From NCBI GenBank assembly GCA_029861675.1, contig JAOTYV010000022.1:1-27655 (forward strand): a DNA stretch of 27,655 nucleotides, given 5' to 3'. Under the pieces are notes generated by a model. That model made no database searches. It was not told where the DNA came from and worked only from the letters and a program-made list of their open reading frames with translations. This document shows positions 1-9,479 of the stretch, in pieces; position 1 is the first letter of the stretch, and every line of letters begins with the position of its first letter. Source of the stretch: Alphaproteobacteria bacterium. Lineage in GTDB: Bacteria > Pseudomonadota > Alphaproteobacteria > UBA8366. The translations under genes were made by a program, and so were the position numbers.

Positions 1-10
1 TGCCCCTCAT
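1..10 (-). CDS. mreD: Possible start of mreD (partial, runs off the window)
   Basis: On the minus strand an ATG at positions 10-8 overlaps the TGA stop of mreC (9-7) in the ATGA arrangement typical of translationally coupled genes. Only about three codons are visible, so the identity rests on the usual mreB-mreC-mreD order in Proteobacteria and not on sequence similarity. Confidence 0.3.
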
Positions 11-918
11 TCCGAGCCCACCGCCTTGCCTAACAGGCGCCCGGTGTTGCCGGCGCCGTCGCGCGTCAGCATTTCGTCCAGCATGCCGTTGAGTCCGTAA
101 TCCATCAGGCGAATATATTCAAGCCGCTCGGCGGCCGCATAGGGCCGGACGCGAACCCCTTCCTTGGCCACCGAGGTGACGATCCCAACCGGCAATCCGG
201 GGGGAAAGACGCCGCCATGTCCGGACGTGACGATCCTGTCGCCAAGCTTCACCTTGGTAGTGATCGGCAGATAGTGCAGCCGCGGCGACGCCGAGTTGTC
301 ACCCGCCAGCACCGCGCGTTCACGCGAGGATTCGATGACCACGGGAATGCGGCTGTTCAGGTCGGTGATCAGCAGGATGCGCGCCGACCGCTCGCCCACC
401 TCCGCGACACGGCCCAGCAGCCCGCTGCCGACCGCGGCCGCCTGTCCCTTCCGCACGCCGACGCGCCGGCCGGCATTCACCAGGACGCTGCGAACGAACG
501 CGCCGCCGGAATCGCCGATCACCCGCGCCGTCACCGACGATGCCTCCGGGTCGGCGCCAAAGCCGAGCAGGCCGCGCAGTTGATCGTTCTCCGCCATTAG
601 CGTGCGGGCGGTCGTCTGCCATTTCAAAAGTAGGATATTTTGCGACCGGAGCGCCTGATTTTCGTCGCGCAGCCGCCCGAGCTCCTTTACTTCCTCGATC
701 GTGCTGGCAACGGTCATCGCCGGCCGCGACAGCGCATCGAGAACCGGCGCCGTCATGTCGGTCACCGTCATGCGCGCACGCTCGAAAATTTGCGGGTCGG
801 CCTTGCCGAGCACCAGGATCGCGAACGCGGCCGCCAACAGAAAGACATAGGCGAACCGGTCCGCCAGACCGCGGAGCGGAGCCGTTATGCGCAGGATATG
901 TTCTGGACGATGCCGCAA
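7..918 (-). CDS. mreC: Rod shape-determining protein MreC
   Basis: MreC is the bitopic scaffold of the elongasome. It sits in the inner membrane with most of its mass in the periplasm and links cytoplasmic MreB to the PBP2/RodA wall-synthesis machinery. The 303-residue product has one membrane segment at about residues 22-38, a charged heptad-rich stretch at about 70-115 expected to form the dimerising coiled coil, then the beta-rich MreC domain with typical stretches such as VNAGRRVGVRKGQ and ITDLNSRIPV. The start is a TTG at 918: an in-frame TAA lies about ten codons upstream and AAGGA lies about 8 nt before the TTG. It follows mreB by 56 bp on the same strand and probably shares its transcript. 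Length is usual for the family. Confidence 0.93.
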   Translation of the reverse strand: MRHRPEHILRITAPLRGLADRFAYVFLLAAAFAILVLGKADPQIFERARMTVTDMTAPVLDALSRPAMTVASTIEEVKELGRLRDENQALRSQNILLLKWQTTARTLMAENDQLRGLLGFGADPEASSVTARVIGDSGGAFVRSVLVNAGRRVGVRKGQAAAVGSGLLGRVAEVGERSARILLITDLNSRIPVVIESSRERAVLAGDNSASPRLHYLPITTKVKLGDRIVTSGHGGVFPPGLPVGIVTSVAKEGVRVRPYAAAERLEYIRLMDYGLNGMLDEMLTRDGAGNTGRLLGKAVGSE

Positions 919-974
919 TCCAAGTTTCCTTGCCGGCGGTCCCGCTTACCGTCCGCCGTTCGAGGCTGTAAGGC

Positions 975-2042
<1,068 letters not shown>

Positions 2043-2355
2043 TTATTGACCTTGGACACAGTCAGCGCCCTCCTACGTTCATTGCGCATCCGCCGCATTT
2101 TTTGCAACGGCCGTAACAAGAGTCTGACCGCAATTTCCATTGCCGCCCTATCGCCGCGCCGTGACCCTGGATTTGGAGAACTGGTGGAAGCCCAAGTCCC
2201 GCAACATCCCGAAGGAGTTTCGGTCTATTGCGCCCATTCGAACGGAGTGTCCGCGTGGACGCCTCGTCGCAACACCAGATTGTACCCCTCGTCCCAGCCT
2301 GACGCGTCAGCGTGTCAGCCTCTATTATGGTTAACGACTATAAAGCAGAACCGCG

Positions 2356-2384
2356 ATTAATGAAAAGCATATAACCGCTTTCAA
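2356..2384 (-). promoter_or_regulatory. Possible promoter of mreB
   Basis: On the minus strand TTGAAA (2384-2379) and ATTAAT (2361-2356) are separated by 17 nt, resembling a housekeeping sigma-70 promoter with four of six matches in the -10. If used, the mreB mRNA would carry an untranslated leader of about 330 nt. This is a pattern match only. Confidence 0.3.
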
Positions 2385-2448
2385 ATTCGGCTTTTAGGCT
2401 GTTAACCACCACAGAACTATTACAGGAATTTACGTTAATAAATGGCTA

Positions 2449-2483
2449 ACAAGGGCGCACAGTCTTGCACCGTGCGCCCTTGT
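2449..2483 (-). terminator. Terminator of the ilv operon
   Basis: A perfect 12-bp inverted repeat, ACAAGGGCGCAC (2449-2460) against GTGCGCCCTTGT (2472-2483), has an 11-nt loop. It lies 36 nt beyond the ilvC stop. On the minus strand it is followed by a moderately T-rich stretch rather than a clean T run, so it could also serve as an mRNA 3'-end stabiliser. Confidence 0.7.
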
Positions 2484-2519
2484 AATTATTCGCGACCCGA
2501 AGATTGGAAAATAGTGTAA

Positions 2520-3596
<1,077 letters not shown>

Positions 3597-4166
3597 TTAC
3601 AGCGCCTCGGAGCCTCGGGCAATGGCAACGACGCCGCTCAGGACGACTTCCGTTTTACCCAAGGCCCGCATCAGATCTACAAATGCCATGACCTTCTCCG
3701 GCGAGCCGGTCATCGCGAAAGCGAATGAGTCGGTGGTTGTATCCGCCACCTTGGCGCCAAAGATTTCCGCGATGCGCAGCGACTCCCGGCGCTCGTGCGA
3801 CCGCGACTTGGCGATGACTTTCACCATGGCGAGTTCCCGTTCCACGAAGGGACCCTCCTCGGTAAGGTCGTGCACGTCGTGGACCGGCACCAGCCGATTG
3901 AGCTGGTTCTTGATCTGCTCGATAATCATCGGCGTGCCCGACGTAACGATGGTGATCCGGGACATGCTCTCATCTTCGTTCACCGGCGCGACGGTCAAAC
4001 TCTCGATGTTGTAGCCCCGCCCGGAAAACAGGCCGATCACCCGCGCCAGAACACCCGGCTCATTGGTCACGAGCACAGCAAGCGTGTGCCGCTCCTCGTT
4101 CGGATCGGGCGGCTGGATGATATAGGCCGATCCCGGCTGCGCCTGGGTCTTCTTTTTCTTCGCCAT
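3597..4166 (-). CDS. ilvN: Acetolactate synthase small (regulatory) subunit
   Basis: This is the regulatory subunit of acetohydroxyacid synthase. It binds valine through its ACT domain and tunes the catalytic subunit. The 189-residue product has a lysine-rich start (MAKKKK), an N-terminal ACT domain at about residues 28-100 with HTLAVLVTNEPGVLARVIGLFSGRGYNIESL in family-typical order, and a C-terminal ALS_ss_C domain ending in a GVVAIARG stretch. It could equally be named ilvH; the two names reflect isozyme history in enterics. It lies 14 bp downstream of the catalytic subunit gene, indicating one transcript. Its overall length is slightly above the common 160-170 because of the N-terminal extension of roughly 25 residues, which is frequent in alphaproteobacteria. 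Confidence 0.95.
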   Translation of the reverse strand: MAKKKKTQAQPGSAYIIQPPDPNEERHTLAVLVTNEPGVLARVIGLFSGRGYNIESLTVAPVNEDESMSRITIVTSGTPMIIEQIKNQLNRLVPVHDVHDLTEEGPFVERELAMVKVIAKSRSHERRESLRIAEIFGAKVADTTTDSFAFAMTGSPEKVMAFVDLMRALGKTEVVLSGVVAIARGSEAL

Positions 4167-4180
4167 TTATCGCGCTCCGG

Positions 4181-5953
4181 TCAGACCAGCACCATGCCGT
4201 CCTCGGCCACCGACTGTTCGCCGGTGTCGATTCCGGTATCGCCCATGATCATTTCATTATGTGCCGATCCGGACGGGATCATCGGGAAACAATTTTCCGC
4301 CGGGTCCACCGCGATATCGGCGATTACGGTGTTGTCGACGGAAATCATTTCCTTAATCAAATCATCGATTTCGGACGGCTTGGTCGCCCGCAATCCCACG
4401 GCGCCGAAACTCTCCGCCAATTTGACGAAATCGGGCAGGGCGGCGGAATAACTTTCCGAATACCGTCCGCCATGCAGCAGTTCCTGCCACTGGCGAACCA
4501 TGCCCATGTATTGATTGTTGAGAATGAAGATCTTGACCGGCAGCCGATGCTGTGCGGCCGTCGACATCTCCTGGATATTCATCATGATCGAAGCCTCGCC
4601 GGCGACATCGATGACCAGTTTCTTCGGGTGACCGATTTGCGCGCCGATGGCGGCGGGCAAGCCATACCCCATGGTGCCCAAGCCACCGGAAGTCATCCAC
4701 CGGTTCGGCTTCTCGAACTTGCAGAATTGCGCCGCCCACATCTGGTGCTGGCCGACTTCGGTCGACATGAACACGTCCTGGTCCTTGGTCAGCTCATACA
4801 GCCGTTCGAGAGCGTATTGGGGTTTGATGACCTTATCGTCCATTTTGTAGGCGAGGCAGTTGCGCTTGCGCCATCCCTCGATCTGACGCCACCAGCCTTC
4901 GACCGCCTTGCCGTTTCGGCGGCGTTTGACGCGGGACTTCCAACAGCGCTGAAACTGGCCCATGACGTGGCCGACATCACCCACGATCGGCACATCGACA
5001 TGCACGTTCTTGTTGATCGACGAAGGATCGATATCGACATGGATGATCTTTGCGCCCGGCGCGAAAGCGTCCAGGCGGCCGGTGATCCGATCGTCGAAAC
5101 GGGACCCGACCGCCACCATGACGTCGCAGCCGTGCATGGCGAGATTGGCTTCATAGGTCCCGTGCATGCCGAGCATGCCGAGGAACTGCCGGTCCGACGC
5201 CGGATACGCACCCAGACCCATCAGGGTCAGCGTGCAGGGATATCCGGTCGTGCGAACGAAATCCACGAACCGTTTGCAGGCATTCGGCCCGGAGTTGATG
5301 ATACCGCCGCCGCCGTAAAAGACCGGCCGTTCCGCGTTGGCGATCAGGTCGATCGCTTCCTCGATGCGGGCGGACTCGCCTTTCACCTTTGGAATATAGC
5401 TACGGGGCTTGACCGCTTCCGGACCGATATAAGGCGCGTCCGCGAATTGAATATCCTTCGGAAGATCGACCACGACCGGGCCGGGCCGGCCGCTGCGCGC
5501 GACATAGAACGCCTCGTGCATGGTGTGCGCCAGAGCCTCGGATTCCTTCACCAGGTAGTTATGCTTCGTGCACGGCCGGGTGATACCTGTCGTGTCGCAT
5601 TCCTGGAAGGCGTCGTTGCCGATCAGATGGGTCGGCACCTGTCCGGTCAGGCAAACCACGGGAATGGAGTCCATCAGCGCGTCGGTGAGGCCGGTTACCG
5701 CATTGGTCGCGCCGGGCCCGGAGGTCACGAGGACGACGCCGACCTTGCCGGTCGACCGGGCGTACCCCTCGGCGGCGTGCACCGCGCCCTGCTCATGACG
5801 CACCAGAATATGACGCAAGCTGTTTTGCTTGAATATCTCATCATAGATCGGCAAAACCGCGCCGCCCGGATAGCCGAACACGACTTCGACGCCCTGATCG
5901 ACCAAGGCCTTGATGATGACTTCAGCGCCGGTGAGAGCCTTCTCCACCGCCAT
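4181..5953 (-). CDS. ilvI: Acetolactate synthase large (catalytic) subunit
   Basis: This thiamine-diphosphate enzyme condenses two pyruvates, or pyruvate with 2-oxobutyrate, into acetolactate or acetohydroxybutyrate, the first committed step of branched-chain amino acid synthesis. The 590-residue protein has the three expected domains: an N-terminal TPP-pyrimidine domain with the catalytic glutamate in RHEQGAVHAAEGYA, a central FAD-type domain, and a C-terminal TPP-diphosphate domain. In the last, the Mg2+/diphosphate motif usually read as GDG or GDA appears as GEAS, with Glu453 in place of Asp, followed by ILNNQYMGMVRQWQ. The ATG at 5953 has GGAG 9 nt upstream. It leads ilvI-ilvN-ilvC; upstream lie a GC-rich hairpin (5977-5995) and a possible promoter inside the end of miaA. 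Confidence 0.96.
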   Translation of the reverse strand: MAVEKALTGAEVIIKALVDQGVEVVFGYPGGAVLPIYDEIFKQNSLRHILVRHEQGAVHAAEGYARSTGKVGVVLVTSGPGATNAVTGLTDALMDSIPVVCLTGQVPTHLIGNDAFQECDTTGITRPCTKHNYLVKESEALAHTMHEAFYVARSGRPGPVVVDLPKDIQFADAPYIGPEAVKPRSYIPKVKGESARIEEAIDLIANAERPVFYGGGGIINSGPNACKRFVDFVRTTGYPCTLTLMGLGAYPASDRQFLGMLGMHGTYEANLAMHGCDVMVAVGSRFDDRITGRLDAFAPGAKIIHVDIDPSSINKNVHVDVPIVGDVGHVMGQFQRCWKSRVKRRRNGKAVEGWWRQIEGWRKRNCLAYKMDDKVIKPQYALERLYELTKDQDVFMSTEVGQHQMWAAQFCKFEKPNRWMTSGGLGTMGYGLPAAIGAQIGHPKKLVIDVAGEASIMMNIQEMSTAAQHRLPVKIFILNNQYMGMVRQWQELLHGGRYSESYSAALPDFVKLAESFGAVGLRATKPSEIDDLIKEMISVDNTVIADIAVDPAENCFPMIPSGSAHNEMIMGDTGIDTGEQSVAEDGMVLV

Positions 5954-5976
5954 GACACGTACTCCGCTTAAGCAGC

Positions 5977-5995
5977 ACGGCCCGTTTCGGGCCGT
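5977..5995. promoter_or_regulatory. GC-rich hairpin in the ilvI leader
   Basis: The 8-bp arms ACGGCCCG and CGGGCCGT enclose TTT, a perfect stem 23 bp upstream of the ilvI ATG. On the minus strand no T run follows it, so it is not an obvious attenuator in the direction of ilvI; the T-rich flank is on the plus-strand side. It could be a leader structure, the 3' end of the miaA transcript, or part of an attenuation switch with the nearby CCCGC/GCGGG stem at 6033-6047. Confidence 0.45.
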
Positions 5996-6047
5996 TTATT
6001 GATTGATTCGTTGCCAGCCGGCCCCGTTAGGGCCCGCAGAACGCGGG

Positions 6048-6076
6048 ACATTAGGCATTCAACCCGGCAGGGTCAA
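6048..6076 (-). promoter_or_regulatory. Possible promoter of ilvI-ilvN-ilvC
   Basis: Minus-strand TTGACC (6076-6071) and TAATGT (6053-6048) are separated by exactly 17 nt. The -35 matches the consensus in five of six positions, the -10 in three. It overlaps the last codons of miaA and would give a leader of about 90 nt holding the 5977-5995 hairpin. Pattern-based only. Confidence 0.35.
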
Positions 6077-7015
6077 CCAATTTTTGCAAATTTTCGAAAA
6101 GATTTCGTCCCTTAATTTTTCTGAATATTGCTCATTTACCTTAATTTGCGCAATTATCTGATGCTGAAACCACGTCTTCTGGCGCTTCGCATAGTTCCGC
6201 GTTGCCTTCTGCGCCGCCGCCACCGCCGTCTCGAGATCGCATCTGCCAGCCAAATGGTCGAGCAGGCTACGCATGCCGAGCGCCTTCATCGCCGGCTGCG
6301 ACGGGTCGAGGTCAAGCGCCCGCAGCGCCGCGACTTCATCCAACGCGCCGTCGCCCATCATCGCGTGGAGGCGGGCATCGCACGCGGCATACAGCGCCGC
6401 GCGCGGCGGTTCGAGCAGGATCGTGTGGAACTTCTGTCCCGGCGGCGGCCCTTCCGCCGGCTCCCGCTGCCAAGACACCAGGGACCGTCCGGTTGCCTCG
6501 AAGACCTCCAGGGCGCGCAGCAGCCGTTGCCGGTCCTGCGGCGGGAGACGGCCCGCGGTCTCCGGATCGACCGCCTGCAACGCCTGGTGAACCGCACCGG
6601 TCGCGGCGTCCGCGAACCGGTCGCGAACGGATCGACGCACCGATTGCGGGATATCGGGGATCGGCGACAATCCGTGTGTCAGCGCCTTGATATAGAGCCC
6701 GGTCCCGCCACACAGCACTGGCAGCCGGCCCTGCCCCGCCGCCGCCGCGATTTCCTTTAGCGCCATCTCCCGCCACCGCGCGGCTGAGAATGCCTCGGCG
6801 GCCGAGATCACGCCGTACAATCGATGCGGGACGCGACCCTCATCGGCCGCAGACGGCCGCGCCGTCAGCACGCGCAGCTCACGGTATACCTGCATGCTGT
6901 CGGCGTTGATCACCGAGCCGCCGAACCGGAGTGCGATTTCCAGCGCAAGCGCCGATTTTCCGCTGCATGTCGGCCCGGCAACAATGAGGACCGGGATTTG
7001 CTGATTGCCCGTCAT
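6059..7015 (-). CDS. miaA: tRNA dimethylallyltransferase
   Basis: It transfers the dimethylallyl group to N6 of A37 in tRNAs that read codons beginning with U, giving i6A. The 318-residue product starts with the P-loop GPTCSGKS at residues 14-21, followed by NADSMQVYREL (substrate-binding Asp region), the FHTILLEPP strand, and the C-terminal NYAKRQKTWF motif that contacts tRNA. The frame stays open far upstream, but that part is antisense to serB. The ATG at 7015 places the P-loop where the family has it. The gene is divergent from serB, with only 28 bp between start codons. Downstream, 105 bp separate it from ilvI on the same strand. Confidence 0.95.
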   Translation of the reverse strand: MTGNQQIPVLIVAGPTCSGKSALALEIALRFGGSVINADSMQVYRELRVLTARPSAADEGRVPHRLYGVISAAEAFSAARWREMALKEIAAAAGQGRLPVLCGGTGLYIKALTHGLSPIPDIPQSVRRSVRDRFADAATGAVHQALQAVDPETAGRLPPQDRQRLLRALEVFEATGRSLVSWQREPAEGPPPGQKFHTILLEPPRAALYAACDARLHAMMGDGALDEVAALRALDLDPSQPAMKALGMRSLLDHLAGRCDLETAVAAAQKATRNYAKRQKTWFQHQIIAQIKVNEQYSEKLRDEIFSKICKNWLTLPG

Positions 7016-7043
7016 AGCCGAGCAGGATACAGATTGCGCCATC

Positions 7044-7934
7044 ATGAACAACGTTCTCACCTTGATCGCCGCGCCGCAGGGTCTCGACGAAAGCACCGTC
7101 TCCCATGTCGAGGCGACGTTCCGCGGCGCCGGCGCCACCACCGGCATGCTGGAATGGCTGGCGTACCGGACCGCGGCCGACCTGCCATTCGACGGTCTGC
7201 CGCTGGAGGATGCCGTCGATCTGGCGGTCGAATCCTTCGAAGACGCCCCGATCGACGCGGTGGCCCAGCCGGCCGAAGGCCGCCGGAAACTGCTCCTGGT
7301 CGCCGACATGGAATCGACGATCATCGAAAACGAAATGCTCGACGAGCTTGCCGACGAAGTTGGCATCCGTGACCAAATTGCCGACATCACCGCGCGCGCG
7401 ATGAACGGGGAACTCGATTTCGCCGGCGCGCTGCGCGAACGGGTCGGGCTGTTTGCCGGGCTGGAGGTGGCGGCGCTGGAACGGGCCGAATCCCGCATCC
7501 GGCTGATGCCCGGCAGCGCCGAACTGGTCGCAACCATGCGCGCGCATGGGGCGTTTTGCGCGCTCGTGTCCGGCGGGTTCACCTACTACACCGAGCGCAT
7601 TGCCCAGCGGCTCGGCTTTGACTTCCAGCAGGCCAACCAATTGGAAATCACCGACGGCGCATTGTCCGGCGCGGTTGTTGAGCCGATCCTCGGCCGCGAC
7701 GCGAAACGCGAACGGCTGATAGCGCTGGCCAAGGACCGCGCATTGCCGCTTGAAGCGACGATGGCGGTCGGCGACGGCGCAAACGATCTGGCCATGCTCG
7801 AAGTGGCCGGCATGGGGATCGCCTACCGCGCCAAACCCTTGGTCGCCCGAACCGCGCGTGCCCGCATCGACCATGCCGACCTTACCGCGCTGCTCTACAT
7901 TCAGGGATACCGCGAGGAAGAGTTTAGCCGCTAG
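7044..7934 (+). CDS. serB: Phosphoserine phosphatase SerB (HAD family)
   Basis: It hydrolyses phosphoserine to serine, the last step of serine synthesis. The 296-residue protein has an ACT-like N-terminal half (about residues 1-75) and a HAD phosphatase domain. Motif I reads D88-M-E-S-T92: the nucleophile Asp88 is present, but the second acidic position, Asp in nearly all family members, is Glu90. Later motifs are normal: VSGGFTYY (motif II Ser), K in AKRERLIALAKD, and VGDGANDLAML (motif IV). I chose the ATG at 7044 because the ACT strand begins there; AGGA lies rather far away (about 16 nt), so a TTG at 7005 is an alternative. Its TAG stop (7932-7934) lies inside the left end of a 107-bp repeat. 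Confidence 0.92.
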   Translation: MNNVLTLIAAPQGLDESTVSHVEATFRGAGATTGMLEWLAYRTAADLPFDGLPLEDAVDLAVESFEDAPIDAVAQPAEGRRKLLLVADMESTIIENEMLDELADEVGIRDQIADITARAMNGELDFAGALRERVGLFAGLEVAALERAESRIRLMPGSAELVATMRAHGAFCALVSGGFTYYTERIAQRLGFDFQQANQLEITDGALSGAVVEPILGRDAKRERLIALAKDRALPLEATMAVGDGANDLAMLEVAGMGIAYRAKPLVARTARARIDHADLTALLYIQGYREEEFSR

Positions 7935-8037
7935 ACTATTTCTTGTTCAAATCGAACCAATTATAATGGCCTATCCCTTTGATTTTACGCGAACACCTCG
8001 TCGCGAACCGTTTCGGTTCGCTCGGGATTTACTCTAG
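7931..8037 (+). repeat. 107-bp intergenic repeat, copy 1
   Basis: This is the most diverged of four equal-length copies. The right half keeps the perfect hairpin GCGAACCG-TTT-CGGTTCGC followed by CTCGGGATTTACTCTAG. The left half starts CTAGACTATTTCTTGTTCAAAT, but its long inverted repeat is degraded. It lies between convergent serB and an MFS gene, and the serB stop codon is the TAG of the element's first four bases. Taken with copy 2 it forms direct repeats around the MFS gene 8053-9279. Confidence 0.9.
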
Positions 8038-8052
8038 GATCGTTTCCCGGCG

Positions 8053-9279
8053 TCACGGTGCCAGACCTTCGCGCCGCACCCGGTTCGGCAGGACGACTGC
8101 CATGAGGTTGGCGCACAGCATCAATCCGGCGATCAGGTAGAACACCGCCGCCAAACCATACCGATCGGCGACATAACCGCCGACCAGCGGCAAGGTGGTT
8201 GTCATGAGCCCCTGCACCGCGAACATCAGGCTCGCCGCCGACCCGCTGAATCGCTGCGGCGTCATATCCATCATCCAGCTTTGCACGACCGGCCGGATGG
8301 CATAGAGCCCGAACCCCAACACGGCGACGCAAGTCACGTAGATTACGCCATCCGCAATGAAGGTGAGGCCGAGAATAAGCACGGTGGTCAAGAACAAGCC
8401 GCCCATCACGATGGGGCGCCGGCCGACCCTGTCCGACCAAATTCCGGCGACCGGACCGGCCACGAAGCCGCCGATCTGCATTGCCGCCATCGCCACCCCG
8501 AGATAGATGGCTTCCAGTCCCAACACTTCGGACATGTAGAGCGGCAGAAACATCAGCAGCCCGAACAGCGCCATGGTCCGGAATCCCGCCATCAGCCCAA
8601 GCCCCAGGATGGTCCGGTCGCGCAACAATCCGGTGACGCCGCGCAGATAGTCCCGAAGTGACAGGGTTCCGCCGGCGGCGCCGACCGGCAGCACATCCCT
8701 CGGCAGCAGGATGATCAACAACACGGCGGCGATGGCGAAGACCGGCAAGGCGCTGACGGCGGCCGCGCCCTGCCAGGTGTAGGCGGCCAGCAAAGCGCCG
8801 GCCGCGATCGGCGCGAGTGTATCGCCGAGGCTTGCGCCGAAGGAATGGACCGAGAGCGCATAGCCCTTGTTGGCCGGAAAATGCGCGGCGAGGAAGGACA
8901 GCGCAGCCGGGTGCCATAAATTGTTGGCCGCCCCGATCAGCACCAGCATCGCGCACAGCATCAGATAGGCGTCGGTGACGGCAAACGCGGTCAGCGCCAT
9001 GGCGCCGATCGCCACCGCCACGCCTTGCAACAACACCCGGCGCCCGGTGAAATCGACCAGGAAGCCGCTGCCGATATTGGCGGCAAACGAGCTGAAATGG
9101 AAAACCGCATGCAGGATGCCGAGTTCGGTATACGAGATACCCAGGTCGCGCTTGATGTAGGGCTGCAGAATATAGAAAACCGCGAACACCCAATGCACGC
9201 CGCAATGGCCCAGGCCGACCATCACGATCGAGCTCTGGCCTTTGAGTCGCAGCAGCGATTTCAATCCGGCGTCAGCCAT
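8053..9279 (-). CDS. MFS transporter, Fsr (fosmidomycin resistance)-like, paralogue 1
   Basis: This is a 12-helix major facilitator, probably a drug or metabolite exporter in the inner membrane; the substrate is not predictable. The 408-residue protein carries GHCGVHW near the N-terminus, the loop 2-3 signature VDFTGRR (a form of motif A), SFLAAHFPANKGYALSVH in the central helices, and a C-terminal-half motif AIRPVVQSWMMDM shared with the two genes that follow. I chose the ATG at 9279 over 9306 because GGAG stands 5 nt before it and nothing suitable precedes the other. The gene lies between repeat copies 1 and 2. A weak TTGCCT/TAGGCT promoter-like pair with 17-nt spacing sits at 9324-9352. 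Confidence 0.88.
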   Translation of the reverse strand: MADAGLKSLLRLKGQSSIVMVGLGHCGVHWVFAVFYILQPYIKRDLGISYTELGILHAVFHFSSFAANIGSGFLVDFTGRRVLLQGVAVAIGAMALTAFAVTDAYLMLCAMLVLIGAANNLWHPAALSFLAAHFPANKGYALSVHSFGASLGDTLAPIAAGALLAAYTWQGAAAVSALPVFAIAAVLLIILLPRDVLPVGAAGGTLSLRDYLRGVTGLLRDRTILGLGLMAGFRTMALFGLLMFLPLYMSEVLGLEAIYLGVAMAAMQIGGFVAGPVAGIWSDRVGRRPIVMGGLFLTTVLILGLTFIADGVIYVTCVAVLGFGLYAIRPVVQSWMMDMTPQRFSGSAASLMFAVQGLMTTTLPLVGGYVADRYGLAAVFYLIAGLMLCANLMAVVLPNRVRREGLAP

Positions 9280-9372
9280 GACGGCTCCCGTTGTCCGCTT
9301 CGTCATGCCGGTTTCGGCGCCGCAGCCTAACCCCGCTCCGGCACACAGGCAAAATGCCGCGAGGCCACGACC

Positions 9373-9479
9373 CTAGACCATTTCTTGTTCAAATTGGCTC
9401 AAGTGAAATGGTCTATCTCATCGTTTTTGTGCAAATACGTCGTCGCGAACCGTTTTGGTTCGCTCGGGATTTACTCTAG
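9373..9479 (+). repeat. 107-bp intergenic repeat, copy 2
   Basis: Its left hairpin is intact: TAGACCATTTC (9374-9384) pairs perfectly with GAAATGGTCTA (9405-9415) across a 20-nt loop. The right hairpin GCGAACCG-TTT-TGGTTCGC has one G-T pair. It ends ...TTTACTCTAG, and the final CTAG supplies the TAG stop of the MFS gene 9476-10705, which enters from the right. It has the same orientation as copy 1. Confidence 0.95.

Noticed and set aside
2046..2360. 104-codon plus-strand frame in the mreB-ilvC gap
   Set aside because: No ribosome binding site, low-complexity composition, no family resemblance; it covers the likely mreB promoter.
4259..5971. 570-codon open frame on the plus strand opposite ilvI
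   Set aside because: It is an antisense shadow of a highly conserved gene in GC-rich DNA; the translation is rich in His, Arg and Asp and has no recognisable domain.
5991..6053. 20-codon ORF upstream of ilvI as an attenuator leader peptide
   Set aside because: It lacks runs of Ile, Leu or Val codons and no T-tailed terminator follows on the minus strand.
7016..7582. N-terminal extension of miaA upstream of 7015
   Set aside because: The extension is antisense to serB, Ser/Arg-rich, and would push the P-loop far from its normal N-terminal position.
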